Positions 1 through 12,383 of a stretch of 64,000 bases of DNA are shown here, piece after piece (within the stretch, counting starts at the first letter, position 1; each line of letters opens with the position of its first letter). The position numbers were made by a program, and so were the translations under genes. A model generated the notes under the pieces. It was not told the DNA's origin, did not search any database, and worked only from the letters and a program-made list of their open reading frames with translations. Source of the stretch: Archivesica marissinica (Eukaryota; Mollusca; Bivalvia; Venerida; Vesicomyidae); assembly GCA_014843695.1 (NCBI GenBank), contig CM026386.1:88493293-88557292 (forward strand), written 5' to 3'.

Positions 1-717
1 GGAAGAAATATTAAATACATATATATATATAGCGAGCAGTAAGCGTAAGTTATATATCTCGTGGGGATTGCTTTGGGAAGAAATATTAAATACATACATA
101 TATATATATATATATATAGCGAGCAGTAAGCGTAAGTTATATATCTCGTGGGGATTGCTTTGGGAAGAAATATTAAATACATACATATATATAGCGAGCA
201 GTAAGCGTAAGTTATATATCTCGTGGGGATTGCTTTGGGAAGAAATATTAAATACATACATATATATAGCGAGCAGTAAGCGTAAGTTATATATCTCGTG
301 GGGATTGCTTTGGGAAGAAATATTAAATACATACATATATATATAGCGAGCAGTAAGCGTAAGTTATATATCTCGTGGGGATTGCTTTGGGAAGAAATAT
401 TAAATACATATATATATATATAGCGAGCAGTATGCGTAAGTTATATATCTCATGGGATTGTTGGGAAGAAATATTAAATACATACATATATATAGCGAGC
501 AGTAAGCGTAAGTTATATATCTCGTGGGGATTGCTTTGGGAAGAAATATTAAATACATATATATATATAGCGAGCAGTAAGCGTAATTTATATATTTCGT
601 GGGGATTGCTTTGGGACGAAATATTAAATACATATATATATATATATAGCGAGCAGTAAGCGTAAGTTACATCTCGTGGGTATATTGCTTTGGGACGAAA
701 TATTAAATACATACATG
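1..717. repeat. Tandem repeat, ~60-76 bp AT-rich unit, cut by window start
   Basis: About ten head-to-tail copies of a unit holding the blocks gcgagcagtaagcgtaagtt, atctcgtggggattgctttg and gaaatattaaatacat, joined by a (TA)n tract of varying length that makes the unit length vary. Copies near 440-470 and 580-700 carry substitutions and small deletions. The array runs off the left edge. Open frames on both strands are only the repeat read through and are not genes. Confidence 0.95.
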
Positions 718-1197
718 TTTGTATTGTACATGGTCAGGGTTGAGAGGATACAGGCTATGTCGAACTAGTATGGAACAAGGTAAACACAACACATGTATTG
801 AATGAAAATAGGGCATCTATTTGAAAGTCGTTAAACCATAGAGATAAATGAAACAAAGTATGTAATCAACGAATGACATATCTAGGTGGCCCAAAATCCG
901 CCACTCAGTGTATAATCAGATTAATTAACATAGTATGAATACGGCTGTATTGCCTTGACATACATGTACATGCAGTATCAGATATAAATGTATATTGTGC
1001 ACTGACTAGCAAAGTGGTTACTCTAACAAATACAACCCCGGCCATGTACCTTTAATATTTTGAGGTGGATGAGTTGGAGGAGGTGGTATTTCTACAGACA
1101 GTTTAGCGTGATATTACCCCGCCAAACTATGATGGAACCAAAGCCAATACGCACAGCGTACCATTTATTTTTATGAATACACTCACGGACTCATTAG
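718..1197. other. Unassigned spacer
   Basis: AT-rich single-copy-looking sequence between two satellites. I see no open frame, splice-bounded exon or recognisable element here. Confidence 0.6.
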
Positions 1198-4100
1198 TAT
1201 AGATATGCTACAATACATCATAATATGCTTCCCTCTAACACACCTGTCTGTAGGAGTACAGTGAGACTCTCAGACTGGAAGTTATAAGCCGTACCGTAGA
1301 TATGCTACAATACATCATATATGCTTATCTCTAACATATAACACTGGTTTGCAGGAGTACACAGGCTGACTCTCGGACTGGAAGTTATAAGCCGTACAGT
1401 AGATATGCTACAATACATCATATATGCTTATCTCTAACATATAACACTGGTTTGCAGGAGTACACAGCCTGACTCTCGAACTGGAAGTTATAGGTTTTAC
1501 AGTAGATATGCTACAATACATCATAATTATATGCTTACCGTTAACATATAACACTGGTTTGTAGGAGTACACCGCCTGACTCTCGGACTGGAAGTTATAA
1601 GTCGTACAGCAGATATGCTACAATACATCATATATGCTTACTTCTAACATATAACACTGGTTTGCAGGAGTACACAGGCTGACCCTAGGACTGGAAGTTA
1701 TAAGCCGTACAGTAGATATGCTACAATACATCATATATGCTTACCTCTAACATATAACACTGGTTTGTAGGAGTACACAGTCTGACCCTCGGACTGAAAG
1801 TTATAAGCCGTACAGTAGATATGCTACAATACATCATATATGCTTATCTCTAACATATAACACTGGTTTGCAGGAGTACACAGCCTGACTCTCGGACTGG
1901 AAGTTATAGGTTTTACAGTAGATATGCTACAATACATCATAATATGCTTACCTCTAACATATAACACTGGTTTGCAGGAGTACACAGCCTGACTCTCGAA
2001 CTGGAAGTTATAGGTTTTACAGTAGATATGCTACAATACATCATATATGCTTACCTCTAACATATAACACTGGTTTGCAGGAGTACACAGGCTGACTCTC
2101 GGACTGGAAGTTATAAGCCGTACAGTAGATATGCTACAATACATCATATATGCTTATCTCTAACATATAACACTGGTTTGTAGGAGTACACAGCCTGACT
2201 CTCGGACTGGAAGTTATAAGCCGTACAGTAGATATGCTTACGTCTAACATATAACACTGGTTTGTAGGAGTACACAGGCTGACTCTCGGACTGGAAGTTA
2301 TAAGCCGTACAGTAGATATGCTACAATACATCATATATGCTTATCTCTAACATATAACACTGGTTTGTAGGAGTACACAGCCTGACTCTCGGACTGGAAG
2401 TTATAAGCCGTACAGTAGATATGCTACAATACATCATATATGCTTATCTCTAACATATAACACTGGTTTGTAGCAGTACACAGCCTGACTCTCGAACTGG
2501 AAGTTATAGGTTTTACAGTAGATATGCTACAATACATCATAATTATATGCTTATATCTAACATATAACACTGGTTTGTAGGCGTACACCGCCTGACTATC
2601 GGACTGGAGGTTATAATGTGTACAGTAGATATGCTTACCTCTAACATATAACACTGGTTTGTAGGAGTACACAGGCTGACTCTCGGACTGGAAGTTATAA
2701 GCCGTACAGTAGATATGCTACAATACATCATATATGCTTATCTCTAACATATAACACTGGTTTGTAGGAGTACACAGCCTGACTCTCGGACTGGAAGTTA
2801 TAAGTCGTACAGTAGATATGCTACAATACATCATATATGCTTATCTCTAACATTTAACACTGGTTTGCAGGAGTACACAGCATGACTCTCGTACTGGAAG
2901 TTATAAGCCGTACAGTAGATATGCTACAATACATCATATATGCTTCACTCTAACATATAACACTGTTTTGTAGGAGTACACAGCCTGACTCTCGGACTGG
3001 AAGTTATAAGCGGTACAGTAGATAATTATGCTACAATACATCATATATGCTTACTTCTAACATATAACACTGGTTTGCAGGAGTACACAGGCTGACCCTA
3101 GGACTGGAAGTTATAAGCCGTACAGTAGATATGCTACAATACATCATATATGCTTACCTCTAACATATAACACTGGTTTGTAGGAGTACACAGTCTGACC
3201 CTCGGACTGAAAGTTATAAGCCGTACAGTAAATATGCTACAATACATCATAATATGCTTACCGCTAACAAATAACACTGGTTTGCAGGAGTACACAGCCT
3301 GACTCTCGAACTGGAAGTTATAGGTTTTACAGTAGATATGCTACAATACATCATATATGCTTACCTCTAACATATAACACTGGTTTGTAGGAGTACACAG
3401 GCTGACTCTCGGACTGGAAGTTATAAGCCGTACAGTAGATATGCTACAATACATCATATATGCTTATCTCTAACATATAACACTGGTTTGTAGGAGTACA
3501 CAGCCTGACTCTCGGACTGGAAGTTATAAGCCGTACAGTAGATATGCTTACCTCTAACATATAACACTGGTTTGTAGGAGTACACAGGCTGACTCTCGGA
3601 CTGGAAGTTATAAGCCGTACAGTAGATATGCTACAATACATCATATATGCTTATCTCTAACATATAACACTGGTTTGTAGGAGTACACAGCCTGACTCTC
3701 GGACTGGAAGTTATAAGCCGTACAGTAGATATGCTACAATACATCATATATGCTTATCTCTAACATATAACACTGGTTTGTAGCAGTACACAGCCTGACT
3801 CTCGAACTGGAAGTTATAGGTTTTACAGTAGATATGCTACAATACATCATAATTATATGCTTATATCTAACATATAACACTGGTTTGTAGGCGTACACCG
3901 CCTGACTATCGGACTGGAGGTTATAATGTGTACAGTAGATATGCTTACCTCTAACATATAACACTGGTTTGTAGGAGTACACAGGCTGACTCTCGGACTG
4001 GAAGTTATAAGCCGTACAGTAGATATGCTACAATACATCATAATTATATGCTTACATCTAACATATAACACTGGTTTGTAGGAGTACATAGCCTGACTAT

Positions 4101-7100
4101 CGGACTGGAAGTTATAAGCCGTACAGTAGATATGCTACAATACATCATATATGTTTCACTCTAACATATAACACTGGTTTGTAGGAGTACCCAGCCTGAC
4201 TCTCGGACTGGAAGTTATAAGCCGTACAGTAGATATGCTTACCTCTAACATATAACACTGGTTTGTAGGAGTACACAGGCTGACTCTCGGACTGGAAGTT
4301 ATAAGCCGTACAGTAGATATGCTACAATACATCATATATGCTTATCTCTAACATATAACACTGGTTTGTAGGAGTACACAGCCTGACTCTCGGACTGGAA
4401 GTTATAAGCCGTACAGTAGATATGCTACAATACATCATATATGCTTATCTCTAACATTTAACACTGGTTTGCAGGAGTACACAGCATGACTCTCGTACTG
4501 GAAGTTATAAGCCGTACAGTAGATATGCTACAATACATCATATATGCTTCACTCTAACATATAACACTGTTTTGTAGGAGTACACAGCCTGACTCTCGGA
4601 CTGGAAGTTATAAGCGGTACAGTAGATAATTATGCTACAATACATCATATATGCTTACTTCTAACATATAACACTGGTTTGCAGGAGTACACAGGCTGAC
4701 CCTAGGACTGGAAGTTATAAGCCGTACAGTAGATATGCTACAATACATCATATATGCTTACCTCTAACATATAACACTGGTTTGTAGGAGTACACAGTCT
4801 GACCCTCGGACTGAAAGTTATAAGCCGTACAGTAAATATGCTACAATACATCATAATATGCTTACCGCTAACAAATAACACTGGTTTGCAGGAGTACACA
4901 GCCTGACTCTCGAACTGGAAGTTATAGGTTTTACAGTAGATATGCTACAATACATCATATATGCTTACCTCTAACATATAACACTGGTTTGCAGGAGTAC
5001 ACAGGCTGACTCTCGGACTGGAAGTTATAAGCCGTACAGTAGATATGCTACAATACATCATATATGCTTATCTCTAACATATAACACTGGTTTGTAGGAG
5101 TACACAGCCTGACTCTCGGACTGGAAGTTATAAGCCGTACAGTAGATATGCTTACCTCTAACATATAACACTGGTTTGTAGGAGTACACAGGCTGACTCT
5201 CGGACTGGAAGTTATAAGCCGTACAGTAGATATGCTACAATACATCATATATGCTTATCTCTAACATATAACACTGGTTTGTAGGAGTACACAGCCTGAC
5301 TCTCGGACTGGAAGTTATAAGCCGTACAGTAGATATGCTACAATACATCATATATGCTTATCTCTAACATATAACACTGGTTTGTAGCAGTACACAGCCT
5401 GACTCTCGAACTGGAAGTTATAGGTTTTACAGTAGATATGCTACAATACATCATAATTATATGCTTATATCTAACATATAACACTGGTTTGTAGGCGTAC
5501 ACCGCCTGACTATCGGACTGGAGGTTATAATGTGTACAGTAGATATGCTTACCTCTAACATATAACACTGGTTTGTAGGAGTACACAGGCTGACTCTCGG
5601 ACTGGAAGTTATAAGCCGTACAGTAGATATGCTACAATACATCATATATGCTTATCTCTAACATATAACACTGGTTTGTAGGAGTACACAGCCTGACTCT
5701 CGGACTGGAAGTTATAAGTCGTACAGTAGATATGCTACAATACATCATATATGCTTATCTCTAACATTTAACACTGGTTTGCAGGAGTACACAGCATGAC
5801 TCTCGTACTGGAAGTTATAAGCCGTACAGTAGATATGCTACAATACATCATATATGCTTCACTCTAACATATAACACTGTTTTGTAGGAGTACACAGCCT
5901 GACTCTCGGACTGGAAGTTATAAGCCGTACAGTAGATAATTATGCTACAATACATCATATATGCTTATCTCTAACATATAACACTGGTTTGTAGGAGTAC
6001 ACAGCCTGACTCTCGAACTGGAAGTTATAGGTCTTACAGTAGATATGCTACAATACATCATAATTATATGCTTATATCTAACATATAACACTGGTTTGTA
6101 GGAGTACATAGCCTGACTATCGGACTGGAAGTTATAAGCCGTACAGTAGATATGCTACAATACATCATATATGTTTCACTCTAACATATAACACTGGTTT
6201 GTAGGAGTACCCAGCCTGACTCTCGGACTGGAAGTTATAAGCCGTACAGTAGATATGCTTACCTCTAACATATAACACTGGTTTGTAGGAGTACACAGGC
6301 TGACTCTCGGACTGGAAGTTATAAGCCGTACAGTATATATGCTACAATACATCATATATGTTTCACTCTAACATATAACACTGGTTTGTAGGAGTACACA
6401 GCCTGACTCTCGGACTGGAAGTTATAAGCTGTACAGTAGATATGCTACAATACATCATATATACTTATCTCTAACATATAACACTGGTTTGTAGGAATAC
6501 ACAGCCTGACACTCGAACTGGAAGTTATAGGTTTTACAGTAGATATGCTACAATACATCATAATTATATGCTTACCTCTAACATATAACACTGGTTTGTA
6601 GGACTACACCGCCTGACTATCGGACTGGAGGTTATAAGGTGTTCAGTAGATATGCTTCCTCTAACATATAACACTTGTTTGTAGGAGTACACAGCCTGAC
6701 TCTCGGACTGGAGGTTATAAGGTGTACAGCAGATATGCTTACCTCTAACATATAACACTGGTTTGTAGGAATACACAGCCTGACTCTCGAACTGGAAGTT
6801 ATAAGCCGTACAGTAGATATGCTACAATACATCATATATGCTTACCTCTAACATATAACACTGGTTTGTAGGAGTACACAGCCTGACTCGGACTGGAGGT
6901 TATAAGGTGTATAGCAGATATGCTTACCTCTAACAGATAACACTGGTTTGCAGGAGTACACAGCCTGACCCTCGGACTGGAAGTTATAAGCCGTACAGTA
7001 GATATGTTACAATACATCATATATGCTTCACTCTAACATATACCACTGGTTTGTAGGAGTACACAGCCTGACTCTCGGACTGGAAATTATAAGCTTTACA

Positions 7101-7110
7101 GTAGATCTGT
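1198..7110. repeat. Ig-exon-derived satellite, ~103-bp and ~84-bp units
   Basis: Nearly sixty tandem units. The main unit is ~103 bp; a short form (~84 bp, 28 codons) lacks the block containing acaatacatcatatatgc. Read on the minus strand, each unit encodes the F-G strand end of an immunoglobulin domain (YC-AYNFQSESQAVYSYKPVLYVR and variants), followed by an exon/intron border. Many units keep a strong GGTAAGC 5' splice site; others carry GATAAGC, where the GT is lost. The rightmost unit is continuous with a real Ig exon at 7030-7376, so the array looks seeded from that exon's end. The 103-bp unit shifts frame, so the array as a whole is not coding. Confidence 0.93.
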
Positions 7111-7376
7111 TTGTTGTGATCGTTGTTTGTCGGTGTAAATACATAGTTTGTGTTCGTATTGGACCTCTGTTTCTCTACTCCACCAATGTACCACACAACT
7201 TTAGAATCAGGTCTACTAAGGCTTGTAGAACATGTTAATGTTTTACTCAGACTGCTGTTTACTTTTATTGTGCTGGAATTTGTTGGTAGATTGTTTCCAT
7301 CCCTGAGAGTAACACTGCTAACTTGAACTAGAATAACAACACAAATACAAAACACAAAGGACAATTTGCTCAACAT
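7030..7376 (-). CDS. Signal peptide plus immunoglobulin-domain exon (secreted or membrane IgSF protein)
   Basis: Open from an ATG at 7376. Residues 1-21 form a signal peptide with a hydrophobic core (FVFCICVVILVQVSS). The rest is one Ig domain: B-strand Cys in LTCSTS, C-strand Trp in KVVWYIGG, and F-strand Cys in KQIYCKAYNFQ followed by a G strand ending VVYVR. The frame closes soon after a probable 5' splice site (gttaga|gtgaag, about 7031), so this is taken as a first exon whose partners would lie at lower coordinates. That direction is now filled by the satellite made from this exon's end. Ig domains of this type occur in cell-surface and secreted recognition proteins; no specific function can be read. 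It has its own start and so is separate from the Ig exons at 15 and 19 kb. Confidence 0.72.
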
Positions 7377-8077
7377 TTAGTCATTGGCACATTTAGTCAT
7401 TGGAATTTATGAATACTCTATGAAATGTAATGAGAACAATATTCTGAAATGTAAAGCGGAAGATGTGCAAAATAAAGTGGCAGGTTAGACAACGTCGTGG
7501 AATTACAGGCACTGTTTGTCAGCTTCAGTGCTGAGGTTGAAAGCACAGGTACTAATGCTGCATCAAGTATATAATTAGTCTATATCAAATACAGACAGGT
7601 GAGTCTTTAGACCCTTTAGACACTGGCGGAGTACCAATGAACAAATGGAACATGGTCCATATATTTAATATAGTATTTATGGACATTTACTCACATGCAT
7701 ACATGTACACAGCTAGGATAGTTCATATGTTGAAATTGAAAAAGGAAACCAATCATATAACTAATGCCCTGAGTTTAGTACTTTAATCTTAAATATAACC
7801 ATATCAAAGCCATGTGCCAAAGCCGACCTTCTCTTGCTGCGTTGTACATCCGAATTTGCATTATGAAACTGTTTATAACGATAGCGCATTTGCTATGTCA
7901 CTTGGGTGGTATCTTAACATAAATTTGACTGTATCAGTAGTTCAGACCACTTTCTAAACGATATTTATGTATTGTAATAGGTATGGATAGGCAACTATTT
8001 AGACAACTATTTAGTATTGCTTAATACATTTAGAGCACCAATGTTTTTCAGAGAAACGACAGTGTACATTCCGTCAT
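7377..8077. other. Upstream region of the Ig exon, unassigned
   Basis: About 700 bp 5' of the Ig exon start (minus strand). It contains a short direct repeat of tttagtcattgg just upstream of the ATG (7377-7402). I could not identify a TATA box or other promoter element with confidence, and no other gene is visible. Confidence 0.4.
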
Positions 8078-8284
8078 CTAACATACCCGCAATATATTCT
8101 GTATGAATACACATATTCTGATTGGGAAACTTGCTACCAAATGCAATTCGACTGGAAGTCTGGCGTTTATACCCAACACCACCATGTTCGGAGTCAGTGT
8201 AGTTGTTTCATTAGTCGTTTGATAAACAGCCGCATGACATCTTAAGTTCAATGAGTCTTGCCGAGTTTGGTGAAAATCCACCAT
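8078..8284 (-). pseudogene. Ty3/gypsy-type integrase fragment (LTR retrotransposon relic)
   Basis: A short open frame contains AVYQTTNETTTLTPNMVVLG followed by INARLPVEL. This matches the conserved C-terminal stretch of Ty3/gypsy integrases, in which a Tyr/Arg-Thr-Thr-His-x-Thr-Thr motif is followed by TPN, a small-hydrophobic LG block and R-x-P-V-x-L. Only about 60 residues remain. There is no reverse transcriptase, RNase H or LTR nearby, so it is a dead scrap. The assignment rests on this single motif block. Confidence 0.5.
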
Positions 8285-8889
8285 GGGGTGACATCATACT
8301 AATGCTTAAAACAGCGTTAATAAGCAACAAGGCGCTTAGGAAATGAAGCATGAACCCGCGCCATGCCATAGAAATGTTCAAATGGCCGTATATCCACAGC
8401 CAATGCATCCAACCGGAACGGGATTACAATATGCACAACATACATGCTACGTAATACATAGCTATCAGATTACATTGCCATATTATTGATAGGATTATTA
8501 TCTTTGTTATCAAGAATGTGACAGAACTACAGCTAAGGCTGTTTCACATTTGATACCTGTACCAAGTTTACGTCATATATAGAATGAATACATCATTCCC
8601 TGGAGACAAGTAGTGGAGGGTATAGGACAATCTTAGTAACTATCAGTTTATTCTTAGCGATTCTGGAACTTGACAATACATACAAAGGCTTGACAGACAG
8701 AGAGACAGACGGACGACAATGACACAAACATATGTTTCCCACATAAGGGGAGAACTATTTACTGTTGATGATGTATGAGGTATTATATCCACTGATGTGA
8801 CCATAGTATAAGAAATGATTTGGCAAATGTTTGTTAACACAATGTAGTGAAGATAGGAAACTCATAGTTGCGACACAAATATAGTACGT

Positions 8890-9235
8890 TTGTTGAATAG
8901 TAAAAACACAGTATTGTGTTCAACACTTTACAATCTATATGCGAACACACCGAATTAGAGACAACCCCGGTATTTCGAATGATACTTTCACAACGGAATA
9001 GTTCCCCCTATATATTCCATTGGTCGTTGACCACTATTACAAGACGTTATTCGGTAATGCGAACTGTTCATTCAGTCCAATTGCAATAACCTGGCAATAA
9101 GTTGACCCCTAATTACGACCATGGGTGATTTTGCCACTTCCATTAATCGGCACATGACATGATAAAACATCGGTCAATGTTAAATGAGACAAACACAGAA
9201 GTGTATATAACTAGGGATTACAAACGAACTGATTT
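8890..9235. mobile_element. Decayed copy of the pogo-like element found at 38160-39044
   Basis: Blocks line up in order with the 38-kb element: agacaacccc-ggtatttcgaa, acggaatag, ggtcgttgacc, ccctaattacgacca, cacatgacatgataaaacat and acacagaagtgt. Its outer TIRs are eroded or missing. It is therefore an older copy of a non-autonomous DNA element without a transposase. Confidence 0.6.
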
Positions 9236-9424
9236 AAATGTACTGTCAATGAAACAGTAAACAGTGCTAACATACATGAATGTGAACTAAAAATGTGTAT
9301 TGCCACGGTCAGCCTGACTGATCATATTTAAGCTTCACAATATAATGTTATCATACAATAATAAACATTCAAATATAAAAGGATTGCATGATGTTACATT
9401 GTATATTTACTTTAATTAAAGTCT

Positions 9425-10668
9425 GTAACATTTGGGATTCCCTGTCAGGAACATCATATACTAACCTAGTGTAACATTTGGGATTCCCTATCAGGAACAT
9501 CATATACTAACCTAGAGTAACATTTGGGATTCCCTATCAGGAACATCATATACTAACCTAGAGTAACATTTGGGATTCCCTATCAGGACATCATATACTA
9601 ACCTAGAGTAACATTTGGGATCCCTATCAGGAACATCATATACTAACCTAGAGTAACATTTGGGATTCCCTATCAGGAACACATATACTAACCTAGAGTA
9701 ACATTTGGGATTCCCTATCAGGAACATCATATACTAACCTAGAGTAACATTTGGGATTCCCTATCAGGAACATCATATACTAACCTAGAGTAACATTTGG
9801 GATTCCCTATCAGGAACATCATATACTAACCTAGAGTAACATTTGGGATTCCCTATCAGGAACATCATATACTAACCTAGAGTAACATTTGGGATTCCCT
9901 ATCAGGAACATCATATACTAACCTAGAGTAACATTTGGGATTCCCTATCAGGAACATCATATACTAACCTAGAGTAACATTTGGGATTCCCTATCAGGAA
10001 CATCATATACTAACCTAGAGTAACATTTGGGATTCCCTATCAGGAACATCATATACTAACCTAGAGTAACATTTGGGATTCCCTATCAGGAACATCATAT
10101 ACTAACCTAGAGTAACATTTGGGATTCCCTATCAGGAACATCATATACTAACCTAGAGTAACATTTGGGATTCCCTATCAGGAACATCATATACTAACCT
10201 AGAGTAACATTTGGGATTCCCTATCAGGAACATCATATACTAACCTAGAGTAACATGTGGGATTCCCTATCAGGAACATCATATACTATCCTAGAGTAAC
10301 ATTTGGGATTGCCTATCAGGAACATCATATACTAACCTAGAGTAACATTTGGGATTCCTATCAGGAACATCATATACTAACCTAGAGTAACATTTGGGAT
10401 TCCCTATCAGGAACATCATATACTATCCTAGAGTAACATTTGGGATTCACTATCAGGAACATTATATACTAACCTAGAGTAACATATGGGATTCCCTGTC
10501 AGGAACATCATATACTAACATAGAGTAACATTTGGGATTCACTATCAGGAACATCATAATTATACTAACCTAGAGTAACATTTGGGATTCCCTATCAGGA
10601 ACATCATATACTATCCTAGAGTAACATTTGGGATTCCCTATCAGGAACATTATATAGAGTAACATTTT
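9425..10668. repeat. 46-bp satellite
   Basis: About 27 tandem copies of a 46-bp unit (taacatttgggattccctat followed by caggaacatcatatactaac and ctagag). The central copies are nearly identical and those at both ends carry substitutions and 1-2 bp indels, the usual pattern for an array homogenised by unequal exchange. Because 46 is not a multiple of three, it cannot encode a periodic peptide. Confidence 0.96.
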
Positions 10669-10777
10669 GTCCCTTGCGGATAACGAAATTGATTGCTGAA
10701 AAGGAAATGTTTTATAGACATCCACCTAGCAGCATGTACGTCCAATTACTATCTCATATTGATCTAATCCAAATTAC

Positions 10778-11006
10778 CTGCATAAATGACATCACCAGTT
10801 TGTCCTGTCTGTAATGCTGATGACAATGTAATAAATTCCATTCTACATTGTAAAGCCATGGTGGTATCCACATTGGGTGGTTGTAAGGGCCATGTCGTGT
10901 TCCTAGGTAAGCTTAACGTAGTACTGTATATTCTCTCCTCGCCACTGCAAGAACCTTGTGACCCTGTTACAGACGTCGTTGTATAGGACAGCCACTGGGA
11001 ATTAGT
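10778..11006 (-). CDS. Possible Ig-like exon
   Basis: On the minus strand, an open stretch lies between a candidate 3' splice site (gtacgatttcag at ~11007) and a good 5' splice site (tatgcag|gtaatt, 10777). It reads through NSQWLSYTTTSV, a Cys in GSCSGEE, a beta-strand-like IYSTTLSL and TTMALQCRMEF, which resemble the C to F strands of an Ig domain. The donor is phase 1, as in the 18.7-kb exon. The first half of an Ig domain (B-strand Cys) is not visible in this exon. The call rests on splice signals, an open frame and a weak Ig pattern; a chance open frame is possible. Confidence 0.38.
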
Positions 11007-11468
11007 CTGAAATCGTACACTATTCCTTATACTAGCATAAACTATATTTGGCGTCCTATATTAGGGCATTCTGTGCCGAGAATGTACATACTTTATGTAG
11101 TCTGACACCGAATAAATGTACATTAAACAATAACACGTCTAGGGCATCATCTAAATCTAGATTATAATTCAGAAGCTTATGATAGCACTTGGTTACTCAT
11201 CTCGGTATGGGCAGGACAAGTCGTTCACATGTATGATTCATGAATTAACATGTAATGGTGGCTTCCAGTGTAACAATGTTGTCATTGCTGAGCCCAGTTA
11301 ATGTAAATGGTGTGAATAGTTAATATCTAGATACTGAGACCCAACATGGATGATGAACATGATCAAGCGCGGAACACCAAAGTATGAAGCGTCTCAGTGA
11401 CATCCTCTATATCAAATGATATTGGCCTCTCTCAGAAATCCAACATTATGAGCTCCTTATCTCGTGTT
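11007..11468. other. Unassigned spacer
   Basis: No gene, repeat or recognisable element seen. The minus-strand frame of the neighbouring Ig-like exon is closed by a stop codon not far upstream of the proposed acceptor. Confidence 0.5.
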
Positions 11469-11834
11469 CTACTCCAGTAGCTGAACTGTTAAAACGGGTA
11501 TCGACTTTGACCGATTCGTTTCCTTTTTCCTGTCGTTCTCATCCAAATCGACAATCGAGGCGATACCTTGTCCCATCAGGCGATATCTTGAAAGAATATC
11601 AGCCTCTCGCATGTCTCCAAGAGTTGCTCTGTCCCTGAATACCCATGGGGCGCGTCTACGGGCGGGTTCGGCTGCATCAACCGCCGCCATTTTAAGACGT
11701 TTTGCGAAGTTGCGACTGCATCGAACCAGTCGTACAGTTAAGACTTTATTTACGATATCTTAGCTGCGACTTTGTTGATAAAACGGACCGTGGTCTTAAC
11801 TAAGACTGACTTACGACCGTTGATAAAACGGGGC
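11469..11834 (-). pseudogene. PIF/Harbinger (HARBI1-like) transposase N-terminal scrap with its element end
   Basis: The open frame 11690-11469 contains WVFRDRATLGDM, then ADILSRYRLMG and ETNRSKSIPVLTVQLL. This is the order and spacing of the N-terminal part of HARBI1-type nucleases: an RDR block, then a D-x-L/I-x-SRYRL helix, then a T-x-R-S/N-x-x-IPV block. The catalytic DDE part is absent. On its 5' side, 11700-11834 ends in a TIR-like edge that on the minus strand starts gggccccgttttatcaacgg. The scrap is bordered by two copies of ccagtagctgaactgt (11474-11489 and 11835-11850). Confidence 0.58.
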
Positions 11835-12317
11835 CCAGTAGCTGAACTGTGATTTTCCGGTTATACTTATTTTCACCCGTTACTCAAAGCCCAATATCTG
11901 CGCCAAATCAGCTTGCTGTTACTGTATGTACCTCTGGTATGCGCGTTTCGTCAGAACTTCCAATGATGATACAAGCGACCGGTGCTTCCCATTTTGAATA
12001 CAATCAACCGTTCCTTTCCTATTAATCCCATGCAGTTACCATCGCCTCCAGCCAGCTACTTCCATCCAACTAGATAGATTGAAGCATAGCAATTAGTCAT
12101 GGTCATCTCTATATGAATACCTTCATATTGACTGTAGAACTGTATAACTTTCTTCACCGTAGTATAGCCGCATATCCACTAAGGCCCTAACCCAAGACAA
12201 CTAGACAGTACACCTGTTGTACTGATATCATTGCCATAGTGAAGTATGTTTATGTGTGGACAGACGGGGAACTCCTGGCCGCACCAATGGGTAATTTAAG
12301 TGACTGTGCTAATGGCC

Positions 12318-12383
12318 TCTCCTTTGTTATATTAGCCGCGCAAAAGTAAAGGCCTCTCCTTTGTTATATTAGCCGCGCAAAAG
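12318..12383. repeat. Tandem duplication of ~34 bp
   Basis: The block ggcctctcctttgttatatt-agccgcgcaaaag occurs twice in a row, separated by a few bases. The copies are identical, so the duplication is recent. Confidence 0.9.

Noticed and set aside
9425..10668. Regular ~46-bp direct repeats that look CRISPR-like at first sight
   Set aside because: Units are contiguous with no unique spacers, no leader and no cas genes, and the surroundings are animal DNA. It is a satellite.
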